Source of the DNA: Ciona savignyi
Taxonomy: Eukaryota > Chordata > Ascidiacea > Phlebobranchia > Cionidae
NCBI GenBank assembly: GCA_000149265.1
Contig: CH002597.1
Location: 154,682 to 218,681 of the forward strand
Direction of reading: 5' to 3'
DNA length: 64,000 nucleotides
A program made the position numbers and the translations under genes. Under the pieces are notes generated by a model, which saw only the letters and a list, made by a program, of their open reading frames with translations, had not been told where the DNA came from and did not search any database. Below, piece after piece: positions 22,635-33,325 of the stretch (position 1 is the first letter of the stretch; every line of letters begins with the position of its first letter).

Positions 22635-24950
22635 TTATTTTGAGTACTGTAATCGATATAAATAGTCCATGATGTGATGCATTGCTTCATCACTTTTCTC
22701 AGGCCGTAATTTCTTTAGTTTGGATGCCACTAGGAAACCAAAGTTGGAGAATTCCTTGTCGCTTTCTCCATTTTGTGCCGGATGGGTTACATTTTTACTC
22801 AAGAATTGAAGAGGTCGTACAGGGGAATCCTGACCGAACAAAATCAGCAATTAACAACCGACTAATATAAATGCATACTTCTTCAATATTTAAAACCAAT
22901 TTTTTTTGTAAATATATACTTACTTGAACCTTGTTAAATATTTTACGTCTCTTTGTAAGCGGAGAAAGCAATACTTTCCCAGAAAGTGCAACTTTTGGGG
23001 AAGGTACCACTTGTGGAGATGATGAACTACCACATCCTACTTCTAATGTGATGGGATTTTGACTGAGATCGGTTATCTTTTTTTCTGTGGAACTCAGAAG
23101 TTTAATAATTCTGTTGAGCGGTTTGGTTTTATTGGGTATTTGTACAAAATGCTGTTATTTACCCCCATGTAATGTGAAAACACAGGGTTATAATACGAGC
23201 ACTGGTCAGCAATGTCAATTAAATATCTTGCCATTCACAACTGACTAGCTCGAGGCTGATTTTGATCTAATCATCTTTCTAAATGACAACATATTTTTAC
23301 ATCATTAGATAAATTAACCATTGTTACATTACATGAATGTACTTTTCCAAAATTACGGCAGTATGTTTTATTGAAATAATCTACTCGATTGTATCAATTA
23401 CTGATTAACGTCTTGCACAGGTCCCATGCGATGCCACTTACATTATTTCATATATTTTGAACAATCAACGTTTTAGCGCTATATTAAATCAAGCAAATAC
23501 CAGGTGTGCATTGTGAAAGAGTAAAAAATTATACACTTCACGCTGAGATCTGTTTAGGCCTAAAATAAAAGCATTGACAAAATGTAATACTTTACCCGTT
23601 TTTGTTTTGTTTTCTTGTACTTTTTTTTCGGGTGTTAGTTCTGGCGCACAATATCCTACAGAATTTTAGAGGATAGGTTAGGATCTTAGTGTTGATCCCC
23701 GCGAATGGGAAAACCAATGGGATTAACACACGGGAAATCGTCAGATTAACTCGCACCCACCGTCGGGTTACATGGAACTATTGTGTTGTGTATGATTCAC
23801 ATGTTGCTTAAATTTGGTAGAACACATTAATCCGCTGGGTTCTGGCAATGTCCGTTAAGTGACTTGCCCAAGTACACAACCGACTAGCTAGCGACCAGTT
23901 TCGGACAACCACCTTCGGTTGAAAGGCGACGCACTAAACCAACAGACTAATCTGCCGGACAGAAAGAGGTTGGACATGTTGCAAGCACAGTAAAAAAAAT
24001 TTACAAAGGATTGGTTTCTCATTCAACCTACCCATAGATACCTACGGATTTAACTGAGAGAGTTAATAAATATGTATGGTTAAGTGGCCCATGATTCTAT
24101 ATATTTTCGTAAACATCTATAAATACAGTACCTGCATTATGCTTTACATGCGACCTGAACGACTGTGAACGTAAGTACACGTGCTTGCAGAAGGGACAGT
24201 GGAAGTGAGCTCTCCCAACTTCATTACTCGACTTTCGCACAACGCAATCCTTTTTGCATGGTAATGTCCAAGCTGTTTAAATAGAACATGCAAATTTTGT
24301 TAAAATAAATTACAGTTCAATAGAATATTTTTTTATTTGTCCAATTGCAGACACACCAAATCCATCGACAGTTTATTATTACTGCAATAAAACAAATTCA
24401 AAAAAAGTGGTCATTGTGCTCATCGTTACTTTACTTCCACCATTACACAGTGGATGTATGTAACTGAGAGAATAAGACGTTTTAATTCAATCCATTAATC
24501 CATTGGGTTCAGACGACTTTTACCAAGTGTAGGAAAGGATAGGATATTCATGTTTATCCACGTGAATGGGAAAACAAAGTGGGTTAACACACGGGCAATC
24601 GTCAAATCAGTGTCTTGCCCATTAAGACAAAATCAAATGACCAGTCAATCATCAACTGTTGATGGTTTTGAATTTGATCTCGAGTTCTTTCATGGACATT
24701 CATCTGCCAATACTGTAACCAACTAAGAAAAATGCTTAGATAAAAGCGATGCAATTTACAAACCTAGTTGGTCATTGTGATAAAAGTTCACAGCGAAATT
24801 AAAATGACGCGCATTTAAATGAATCTCCATGTCATTGGTGGTAGCAGCCTCATAGGAACAAAATTCACATTCTAATCCTACGCGTAGTTGGCCCAGAATG
24901 TCTTCAAATTCCTTGCCATAGAGAATACCTATTTCTTCCTTATCTCCCAT
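22635..24950 (-). CDS. C2H2 zinc-finger protein with BESS-like C-terminus
   Basis: Four minus-strand exons agree in phase: 24950-24764, 24272-24132, 23084-22924 and 22829-22635, giving 227 aa. The first has a C-x2-C-x12-H-x4-H finger (C28, C31, H44, H49). The second has CKKDC and then a finger-like HFHCPFC...H-x2-H (C88, C91, H104, H107). The third is Ser/Pro-rich with a basic TKRRK. The last has an acidic-hydrophobic-basic run, DKEFSNFGFLVASKLKKL...MHHIMDYLY (188-220), resembling the BESS protein-interaction motif of insect DNA-binding proteins. An optional 45-nt Lys-rich exon near 23.6 kb would keep phase, and the third exon might start further upstream. A nuclear DNA-binding role is inferred. 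I do not recognise an orthologue. Confidence 0.68.
23668..23965 (-). mobile_element. SINE family B, near full length (intron)
   Basis: Reads in reverse from the TATCC-type tail through ACTCGCACCCACCGTCGG and CCGCTGGGTTCTGGCAATG to the tRNA-like head (GGTTGAAAGGCGACGCACT). It is a diverged but almost complete copy. Confidence 0.85.
24530..24612 (-). mobile_element. SINE family B, 3' fragment
   Basis: Contains AGGATAGGATATTCATG, a CCGTGAATGGG-like stretch and CACACGGGCAATCGTC. It lies in the first intron of the zinc-finger gene. Confidence 0.75.
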
Positions 24951-25253
24951 CTTGTAAAACTTATTTTCATAAAACCATGTAACTTATACCGGCGAAAGAT
25001 AAATTAGAAGTTTGGATAGTGTATCTAAAATATCCATGTGAATGCAATACGCAAGGTGAGTTATCACACGGGCAATCGTATTTTTGCAATAATTGATAAG
25101 ATAATCATACAGCGAGTTATTATCATTTGTGTATATGTAGATTTTTGTCAATTTAACACAGCTTAACTGATTCAAATATACACACAGTTTAACTAATTGA
25201 AATTTGCTTTTAGTTTTATTGGACGATTTCGTAGTCTTTGGTTTCTTTTAACC

Positions 25254-25505
25254 ATGGGTCGGCAACCTTTTGCACTTACAGAACCATTCTAACCGATTTT
25301 CCAAATAGAAAATCACTGGGAGCCGCAAAACTAATAAGATTTTAGAATTAAAAAAAACACTGTGCAAGATAAAGACGCGAGTGTTCTTCTGTTTGTTTTA
25401 CTTTGTGCATATATGTATTAAACTTATTATGCGCTTGCTAGCAATAAAAGAACTGTATCAGAAAAATGAGCCACATGCGGTTGTGGAGCAGGTGGCCGAC
25501 CCCTG
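25254..25505. mobile_element. hAT (Charlie-like) MITE
   Basis: The left end has CATGGGTCGGCAACCT and the right end AGGTGGCCGACCCCTG, inverted repeats close to the CAGGGGTCGGCAACC consensus of Charlie-type hAT elements. An internal GAGCCACATGCGG palindrome is typical of that group. Flanking 8-mers are only half conserved. It is 252 bp and non-coding. Confidence 0.72.
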
Positions 25506-25927
25506 TGTTAGACCAATGGTGACCAGAGCGGGATTAAAATCCTCCAAGTGAGCCCGTGGTACTAAAGCCGCGCCTCAAATTTTTACTTCTCATTGCTTAA
25601 CTATACGTTTCGACAATAATGAAAATAATACATGCACGAGGCAAACAGCACGGGTGCTCAGACGAAAGCCAATTTACAGGCCATGGGTAATCAGAGAAAA
25701 AGATTCGATAAAGCACAGATGCGCAGTAAATGTTTTAATACCTTTAAATAATCATTGGTTGTTACATTTAGTTGTTGATAATTAAAATTAAAAACAATTA
25801 AATAAATGAATAAAATTTCTGACTGTCATCAAGTCAATGCATGGCGCGTAATATGAGCACTTATATACTTCCGCTTGTGGCACTATTGCGCTGCGCACTT
25901 TCATTGGTCAGCAAAGCACCAAAGATG

Positions 25928-26040
25928 CACGGTCGTGTGGCCAAATGGTTAACGCGACCGATACATATACCAACTCTTTTACAAAAAAACGGTCCTAGTG
26001 ACGAGCCCATCATGGGTTCAAAACTTGGCTCGGTAAAAAA
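25928..26040 (+). mobile_element. SINE family A with perfect 14-bp target-site duplication
   Basis: A very well preserved copy: GGTCGTGTGGCCAAATGG, CCGATACATATACCAACTC, a CATGGGTTCAAAAC B box and a CGGTAAAAAA tail. AAGCACCAAAGATG flanks it exactly at 25914-25927 and 26041-26054, so the insertion is recent. Confidence 0.93.
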
Positions 26041-26076
26041 AAGCACCAAAGATGTTAATATTTATCTCAATTAATG

Positions 26077-26313
26077 CTAGTCAAAACAGACCAATTTAAC
26101 TGTCACATACTTATTTGCACCAATATGGAGGCCCCCTTCCCTTGTTGTAAATGGTCATCGACTTTTGACTAAACCCAGATCAGAAAAGAGCGCGAAACGT
26201 TACGACGCCAACCAAGTTTTTTTGGCACAAGCACTACGTTGTGACACTTTAGAACGGCGGCGCCATCTTTGGGCAAATGAGTATTTGAAAGCTAAATTGG
26301 TCTGTTTAACTAG
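26077..26313. mobile_element. Short inverted-repeat element
   Basis: CTAGTCAAAACAGACCAATTTA at the left matches in reverse TAAATTGGTCTGTTTAACTAG at the right, with one gap and a mismatch. It is 237 bp, non-coding, and no clear target-site duplication was found. Confidence 0.55.
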
Positions 26314-26819
26314 AGTTAACTGAAATACCCAGTTTTAATTAAAAATCAAAAGACAAACATTCTATCAATAACTTAAAACATACCACACCAATGATAGCCA
26401 AAACAGACGGCGCCGAGCAATATATAAAAACTCATCATGTTCTGTCTATCTGTTTTGTTTTGCATTTCGACGTAAATAAACTACCTCTATACATGCTATC
26501 TTATGTGTTCTAATTAAACAAATCATAGCCAAAAACTTATGCACCGTGCGCAAAACATTAACTATATTTTACCACTTCGTTCCTGATTTAATGGCGGCTG
26601 TTCTATAGTGAACAGCAAAGGAATGATGAACCAAAAAGCGAGAGACGCGCCGAAAAGAAAAAAGAGCCTAAAGAGAAGCGCCGATGCCGTAAAATACATT
26701 AGCGCCTAAAAGCAAAAGTAGGATATGAGGCAAGAGCAGAGGAAGGCTTGTAGCCACTTCGACTAGTCACGTCAGTCATCAGGCGTCGGTGACGCTTTTA
26801 GTGTAATGTAGAAGCGAGA

Positions 26820-26934
26820 CGTCAGCAACCGAAGCGTCAGGCTGGCGATCTCGTCAGCAACCAAAGCGTCAGGCTGGCGAACTCGTCAGCAACCGAAGCG
26901 TCAGGCTGTCGAACCGGTCAGCAACGGAAGCGTA
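26820..26934. repeat. 32-bp minisatellite, 3.6 units
   Basis: Units begin at 26820, 26852, 26884 and 26916 (partial), each built on CGTCAGCAACCGAAGCGTCA followed by GGCTGGCGAACT. It is GC-rich against an AT-rich background. The unit is not a multiple of three, so coding use as a protein repeat is unlikely. Confidence 0.9.
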
Positions 26935-27118
26935 TGGAACTGGAAAACTAAAAATTGTATTGTAAACCAACGTTTTAAGATTGGCCCAGGGATTATCCCT
27001 TCATTATAAAAATAGGTATAAAAATGTGATATAACTGTTACAAATGTTGTATCATATACTTTTAGTCATCGACTCTACAGCTGGTAGAACTTTCAGCAAT
27101 CCAATTATAAATAATTTT

Positions 27119-27119
<1 letters not shown>

Positions 27120-27157
<38 letters not shown>
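27120..27157. repeat. AT dinucleotide microsatellite
   Basis: An uninterrupted TA run of about 18 units. Confidence 0.95.
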
Positions 27158-27159
<2 letters not shown>

Positions 27160-27266
27160 AGATGAAATTCCCAAAACATCAATTAATTAGATATAGCAGA
27201 AAAAAGTTTTAATGTTTGTATAAAATGGCTTGGGTGGGTTTTTGTGCCACCTAGAAGCAGAAAGGT

Positions 27267-27456
27267 TGAAGAATGAAAACTGGTCACTAGTCGGAAGTCG
27301 GTTGTATACTTATGCAAACCAATTACCAGACATTTAGTGGGCCCACTAGATTAATGCAAATTAAAAGCACTCTGCTATACCGGTAAACTGGCGGTGGGCA
27401 AGAGTTATTCTAACATTTTTTCATTTACAGAGATTAAACGTAAATATCCTATTATA
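27267..27456 (+). mobile_element. SINE family B, strongly diverged
   Basis: Faint match to the SINE body: AACTGGTCACTAGTCGGAAGTCGG, a TTAATGC stretch, ACCGGTAAACTGGCGGTGGGC and a TAAACGTAAATATCCTAT tail. It lies just upstream of TAF8. Confidence 0.55.
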
Positions 27457-27569
27457 AATTTGCCGGACATTACAGAACTAAAAAAATTAAATTAAAAAGG
27501 TCAGTCCATAATATAAATAGTATTTTATTGGTAGGCCTTGCTTTTACAGAGAACAAGAATAATATAATC

Positions 27570-30500
27570 ATGACTGATACACTAAGTCCGGAAAGTGGGT
27601 ACAGACAGTCACTAACAATGGCTGTAGCTGCTATATGTATTGAAGCTGGGTATTCTTCTGCTGATAATTTAGCACTGGAGACTTTGACAGAAATGCTACA
27701 AAGTTGTAAGTGATCAAATAATTTTTGTTGCCAAAGATCTCTATATAAAAACCAAAACCTTTGAGGTATCTCCTCTTCGCATCTTACTCAATAGAAATGA
27801 AATAAGCCCGTTTTTAAATGTTGTATATTGAGATGAAAATTTTTATTCTGGCTTTGCTAAAATTGTGATTCTTTTTTGTCCTGATGGGTAAATATTCTGT
27901 ATCAAACAATTTAACAAGCGATTTAAATTTCGTCAATATTCTGGCTGCTTAATCAGTTCTAAATTGCAAATAAAAGTGCAAACTGGTACCACACAAAAAT
28001 GCAAATTGAAAAATAGCTCAATTTTGTTTAAAATTTTGAATGTGTATCACAATATGTTAAAATATGCTATGCATAATTTAAATAAAGCTTTACTGTCAAT
28101 AAGTTAAGAAACTCCAAAACATTAGATTTTATTTTTAACCATAAGCGTTATGGACGTTTAAACTATGCAGATTTTTTTCAGTTTTCTCATTCTGCTCCTA
28201 CCATTATTCATTCGTTGCACTCATGGAATAAAACTAAATCATCATCAAAAAAATTTGCAAATTTCAGTGCAGTAATGTAAACTTTAAAATACTGTAGTGA
28301 GATTTTAAAATACTGTGCTGAAGTTTTAGTGCTGGTGATAAAAAAATCTTGGATGTGTACATTAGTACTTTCGATACTAGCTAGCACATTCGCACAATAA
28401 AACTGAGAACGACTTTCTTGCAGACATTACTGAGGTTGGTAACAGCACAAGAGCTTTGTATGAGCACAGTGGGCGCACAATTCCTACAGATAAAGATGTT
28501 ATTTGTGCCCTTTCCCAGATGGGGTTCAAAAACAAATCATTACTTACATATTGTAGGAGGGGGAAGAGAATCAACATTGGTCAAAGTAAGTTGTGTGTAG
28601 GTAATCTGCTGATTGCCCCCTTTTGAATTTTTGATTGACTGGGATAAAAAGGAATGTTTCATCAAATTTATTTATGTTACATTACTCAGTTAAGTTATTA
28701 ACACTTCTACTGTTTGATGGTAGCATAGTACAGACACATTTTCAGAGCAGTTAAACACAGTATTTCTTGCAATGTGAATTGTGTTCACGAAACAATATAA
28801 ACTAAATGCCATGTACTGAAGATGCCATAAAAGTCATTCTAACCACTAAATTTTTTTCTACTTGTTTGGTGCAATGAGCATTCACTTAATTCCATTTTTT
28901 CTCGAGGTTGCTTAAAATATGTTTGGAGACCATTGATTTATAAACTTTCTTGCACGTATTAAGCCTGTAGTTTCCTTACACAAACATGGTATTTCTATGT
29001 ACTTTACTGATGTTTATTTTTCTGCCAGTTTTAAAAACCAGTGAAAGTGGAACCCAATCTGTACTACAAGTTGGCAAAAGTCGGGGGGTTCCCCGCGTAT
29101 GTCCCAGAAAACCACAGTTATCCACAATTTCCTGACCCACACTCTTATATTAGAACTACAGTAAGTGGGTTGTTGTTTTTTTTTACTAATTGTCTATTGG
29201 TGTATTCGAAACCAAATGGTTCATTGTGTTCAGGATGCATTCATTGCACCAATTGAAAATCTACAGTTTATATCTGCTTCAAACACCTGGCACTTATATT
29301 CTAATTCTTCGAAACGCTTAACGATATGCAAGAATTAATTTAAATACATATATATACACAACCTGTTATGATGGCCAATTTGGAAAACAAACCAGAAAGT
29401 TTTGTGTTCTGGAACTGTCCCCGCGTAACTAATGGTGATAAACCTATAATGTTCTTACGAAGACATCTCCGTATTACTCACTGTCATTAATCCAGGGGCC
29501 AATTTGTATGTCATTTAATCGACTTCTTAATGCTCTCCTGTGTCTGCTAACATCAAATGTGATTAACTCCAATCATTTAAAAACAAACTTCTCAATCAAT
29601 CTATTTAACCCTCTTAATCATTCTTATATTTTGAAATATCCAAAACGACAGACAGGACAGAAACCAGAAACAGATTATGTGATTTTGAGGGAGCAGGCAT
29701 CAGCGCAGAAACGTGACGTAGAACGAGCGCTCACCAAGTTCGTTGCTCGTACTGGACGAAGCCACCCATTGCTGCCTGATGATAAGAATGCTTTCCCCTG
29801 TGAGTCATTATAACATTTTTGGTTTTTTTATATATTTTTCTCTCAGTTTACTTTTAAGAACACTTTTGTTTATCCCAATGTGTTGTATGTGAATTAGACT
29901 AGAGGTTCAAATTAGAGGTTAATAAGAACAACGGGAATGATGTAACACATTAAAACACAATATATTAACCCCTTAACCGATTTCCTTAAACCCTCTTTAA
30001 AGTCTATTTATAGATAAAGACTAGTTTTAATTGCCAGAGTCAATTGTTTTATTAAATAATGTTTTAGTACGAACTGATTTTGATATGGATACCCCTTACT
30101 GTAAGTGCACTGACGATTGATTTTTAAAATAAAAGGGGCAAGATTGTTACATGACATGTCTAATATTTCTTGGTGCATAATTATTTACTACATATATTAT
30201 TTGAGTTTTAACCAAACCTTCTCTTGTGGCCACTAACTTTATTGTATTTCCACCTCCTCAGTAATAGAAGCTCAACCATACCCAATTCCATACCTGAGTG
30301 CACTCTTGCCTTCTGAGCATGAAACTGTAAAACTATTTGAGGCCAAGAATCAAGTGGAAGAACATTCTGCAGCCGTGAGTTATAGTTTGCATTTGGTTGG
30401 CAGACGAATGTTTGGGCTCTTAGCTAGTTTCCTGAACCATGTTGTTTAATTGGTTACACAATAGTGCAGAAATGTCTCAATATAATTGTACAGACTGTAA

Positions 30501-30968
30501 TACTTTCGGTATGAAGTAATCTGGGTTTCACCCAATGTGATAATGTCCTCTCCGTTGCAAGAGTTTGAGTTCAACCTTTTAAACGGTTAATCCACTTGGA
30601 CAAAGCAACATAGTTGCTGGCTGTCGATCTAACCATGTAATTCTACAGAAGAAAACTTTAATACATTATTTGTTGTGTTAAATAAATAAATATCAGTTCC
30701 CCAGTGGTGACTTTTTTTTGTATATTTCTGGTATTTACAGAAAGAAAAAGAACCAGACACCCCTTCCAAGTCTAAAAATCGAAAGTTAAAGAAAAAACGA
30801 ACATCGAGTGAAACTCCACAAAACATAGAGGTCCCTGGCTCCAGTGAAGCAAATATTGAGCCACCAGTAGCGCAAGAGAGACAACCGCCCCAATCATCGT
30901 CTGCAACAACCAACAATCCTTATTTGAGGGAAGTGAAGAAGCCGAAATTGAAGAAAAAAAATCGCTAA
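27570..30968 (+). CDS. TAF8: TAF8, TFIID subunit 8 (histone-fold protein)
   Basis: Six exons agree in phase: 27570-27705, 28424-28585, 29042-29160, 29652-29799, 30262-30374, 30741-30968, giving 301 aa against about 310 in human TAF8. The histone fold spans exons 1-2: MAVAAICIEAGYSSADNLAL, LETLTEMLQSY, EHSGRTIPTDKDV, LSQMGF. Then come the TAF8-typical YPQFPDPHSYIRT segment (about 127-139), the AQKRDVERALTKFVARTG helix in exon 4 and YPIPYLSALLPSE in exon 5. The C-terminus is basic, NPYLREVKKPKLKKKNR, a nuclear-import signal in known TAF8. Role: pairs with TAF10 within TFIID, the general factor that recognises RNA polymerase II promoters. The exon 3 acceptor was placed at 29041 because it keeps the frame. 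Nothing looks broken. Confidence 0.95.
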
Positions 30969-30991
30969 AAGTTTTTATTGGATTGTTTCGT

Positions 30992-30997
30992 AATAAA
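30992..30997 (+). terminator. Candidate polyadenylation signal of TAF8
   Basis: AATAAA 24 bp after the TAF8 stop codon; close, but a standard hexamer and the only one nearby. Confidence 0.5.
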
Positions 30998-31156
30998 CTG
31001 CCTAATTAGCTTTTTTTCATTTTTGGGTTCATGTTTTCATAATGTGTAAAATCGTCAACCGACAGATAGGTAATGGAAACAAGCCGCAGTTGTGTACATA
31101 GGGAGACACTTGGAGTTCTCAGTGTTTTAATGGGTCAAACAGAAACAAACAATTTA

Positions 31157-31267
31157 TGGTCGTGTGGCCAAATGGTTAACGACCGATACATATACCGGCT
31201 CTTATACAAAAAAACGGTCTTGATGACGAGCCCATCATGGGTTCGAAACTTAGCTCGGTAAAAAAAA
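31157..31267 (+). mobile_element. SINE family A, near intact
   Basis: GGTCGTGTGGCCAAATGG, CCGATACATATACCGGCTC, CATGGGTTCGAAAC and CGGTAAAAAAA are all present. No clear target-site duplication. Confidence 0.88.
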
Positions 31268-32403
31268 TTCTGTTTGCCATCTTGTCAATTTGCAATAGCT
31301 AGTGTGACCAAACTGGTTTTGAGGTTATTTAACAATTGCCCATATTGTAACGCACATACGTTTTCCCGTTCACTTAATTGAATAATCGTGATATTTCTGT
31401 CGACATACTATAAAGGTTAGATGTGCCATGGTGGTTATAGCTAGAATTGGCACACAAAAATATCTGTTTTATGTGATGAGATTCTCGCAACACTTTTTCT
31501 ATGCACACATGTCTGAGCATTGGCGAACAAGAGTTTGTTTTAAAATCTGTTGCAATTCTCGTGTGAGAATTTCCCACAATCATTATGTTTAGTGCACTGG
31601 TTGCAGCAGAGAACAGCACACTGTTCGTCACTACATACGTCATAAAACGAGGACGCCATTCGCGCCTATTGTCACTTTCAGTATAAATTGCCGTGTTTTG
31701 TTTTTACACATCAGTCTACTTGGGACTTACCAATAGTTCTTTTCAGAACTGACTACCATTACCTCGAGGTATCGACCCTACCGTTGGCACCGAAGCACTT
31801 TGTCGTGAGATGGCAAATCTCATGCATTTTCGTGTTTCCTTACCAAACCGTTGCGCCAGTCATGATAAACACGAAATACCCATTAACCTATCCTTGATCG
31901 TGAGTCTACTTCCAAATGGTAAGGAACCGACAAATCAGAAAATATTTTCTTTCAAGCATCGAGTTCGTAATGATTGTGTCATTGGTGTACCAGATCACTG
32001 ACTGTCGCTGTTGATTAGCATTTTATGGAAAGATGGTTATGGAGTGTGATCAAGGGGAAAACTTAAAGGTAGAAAAGAGGAAATGGAAACTCCTAACCAA
32101 AATAAGGATTATGACTATAAGCTTAGTGTATAGGGGCTGGTGATAAATATAGGGTTAGTTCTGGGGATTGTAATTAGTATTTGTGGCAGGGTAATTCGTG
32201 TCCATAGTTTTAGTGAGTAGTTTAACTCCGTCCTTCCCTTCTTTCGTTTTTTTTATATTAACTAGTTTTATATAACTGTTTTGAGTCTGTTTACATGAAT
32301 CTGTGTCAAGAATGGTCCACATCAAGTGTTTCGCGACTGGACTAAAAATGTTATGTATTTTCTCGAATATTGCCTTGGTCTTATTTTTTGATACATGAAC
32401 CAC
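31268..32403. other. Intergenic, no gene supported
   Basis: Open frames at 31374-31643 (minus) and 31688-32001 (plus) have no recognisable motif or splice context. A faded inverted-repeat element lies at 32060-32265. Confidence 0.45.
32060..32265. mobile_element. Decayed MITE sharing a core with two others
   Basis: The core GGGTTAGTTCTGGGG, followed by TTAGTATTTGTGGCAGGG, matches the cores of the elements at 21599-21844 (reversed) and 47627-47845. Purine-rich left and pyrimidine-rich right arms look like worn inverted repeats. Confidence 0.55.
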
Positions 32404-32919
32404 TGTAGGGAGCCGTTGCAGGTCGCTGCCTATTTTGTTAGATTGTTCGTTGTAGGCCCCAGGTAAGCCGGTTACAACACCTGATGCGATCTGCGATTCC
32501 CTACGCGCTATCTCGACTCTCGGAGGTGCGCTAATTAATTGAGGTTTTCTGCGTAAATGTCTCTTTGACTGATCTCCTGTAGTTCGCCGATAAACGCCTC
32601 AGTAGTTTTATAACAAACATCAATTGTATTGAGCAATTGAGGCGAATAACTTAGTATACCAATTGCGAGTTAAATCGTTAGATGTTTAAACGACATAGAT
32701 TTTAGGTAAAAAACTCTCAGTATTCTTCACATACAAGAATATTACTTAATGCGTTAGGACTCTCTTGAGCAAAAGTGAAATAAACTTATATAGGCAAAGT
32801 ATCCAGCAGCTGCGGTAACAATCGTTAACCTAATAATCATATTTCAGTGATGATGCATTGTCAGCGCAAATGCCGGCTGTGCGATCGTAAATCTTATGTA
32901 AGCACATGAGGTCGCTACA
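32404..32919 (-). repeat. 3' LTR (516 bp)
   Basis: On the element's strand it starts TGTAGCGACC and ends GGCTCCCTACA. It carries about 6 bp absent from the other LTR (near 32615 and 32657). Confidence 0.95.
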
Positions 32920-32936
32920 TACACTTCCCCCCTCAG
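32920..32936 (-). other. Polypurine tract
   Basis: On the element's strand GAGGGGGGAAGTGTA sits directly before the 3' LTR, the expected plus-strand priming site. Confidence 0.8.
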
Positions 32937-33183
32937 AGGTATGGTCATTTTAGTTTAGAGTAATCAATAAAAAAAGGCCATACTTCGTAAAAGATAATGT
33001 GTGGAAAAACGAGAAAATAAACAGAAAAATCGTTGTACTCAAGCCATGACACCAAAAAAATAAAAATAATAATAAAGTGAGTTATTTGTAGCGACACAAG
33101 ATGTAAAAATGTCCCCACGGTTGACCGTAAAATGTTAAAAATTAGGTCTAGCAGAAATTCATCAGTCAGTGTTATATATGATC

Positions 33184-33325
33184 CGCGATATCCCGTCTAG
33201 TATTGGACTTAATCTGGGGTATCTGTCGATTGGGTTTACGAAGCCCGCGCCCAACATTAGGAGATTTAGCTCTGCGTGCATAACGAGTTCTAGGCTTAGG
33301 CTTATCAGGTTCCGATTTGGGTAAC
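33184..33325 (-). other. Basic open frame downstream of env
   Basis: Just past the env stop codon, another frame stays open for roughly 45 codons, rich in Arg/Lys/Pro (KPKPRTRYARRAK is visible), and ends TAA near 33184. It follows an A-rich stretch close to the env C-terminus. It may be the former cytoplasmic tail, now out of frame, or chance. I describe it only as it stands. Confidence 0.4.

Larger units (their letters stand above)
24951..27569. other. Intergenic block of small mobile elements
   Basis: Between the divergent zinc-finger and TAF8 genes. It holds a hAT-like MITE, a SINE A with target-site duplication, a further inverted-repeat element, a 32-bp minisatellite, an AT microsatellite and a faded SINE B. 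No protein-coding exon is supported. Confidence 0.6.

Noticed and set aside
31374..31643. 89-codon minus-strand frame
   Set aside because: No domain, no signal peptide, no splice context; codon use is not gene-like.
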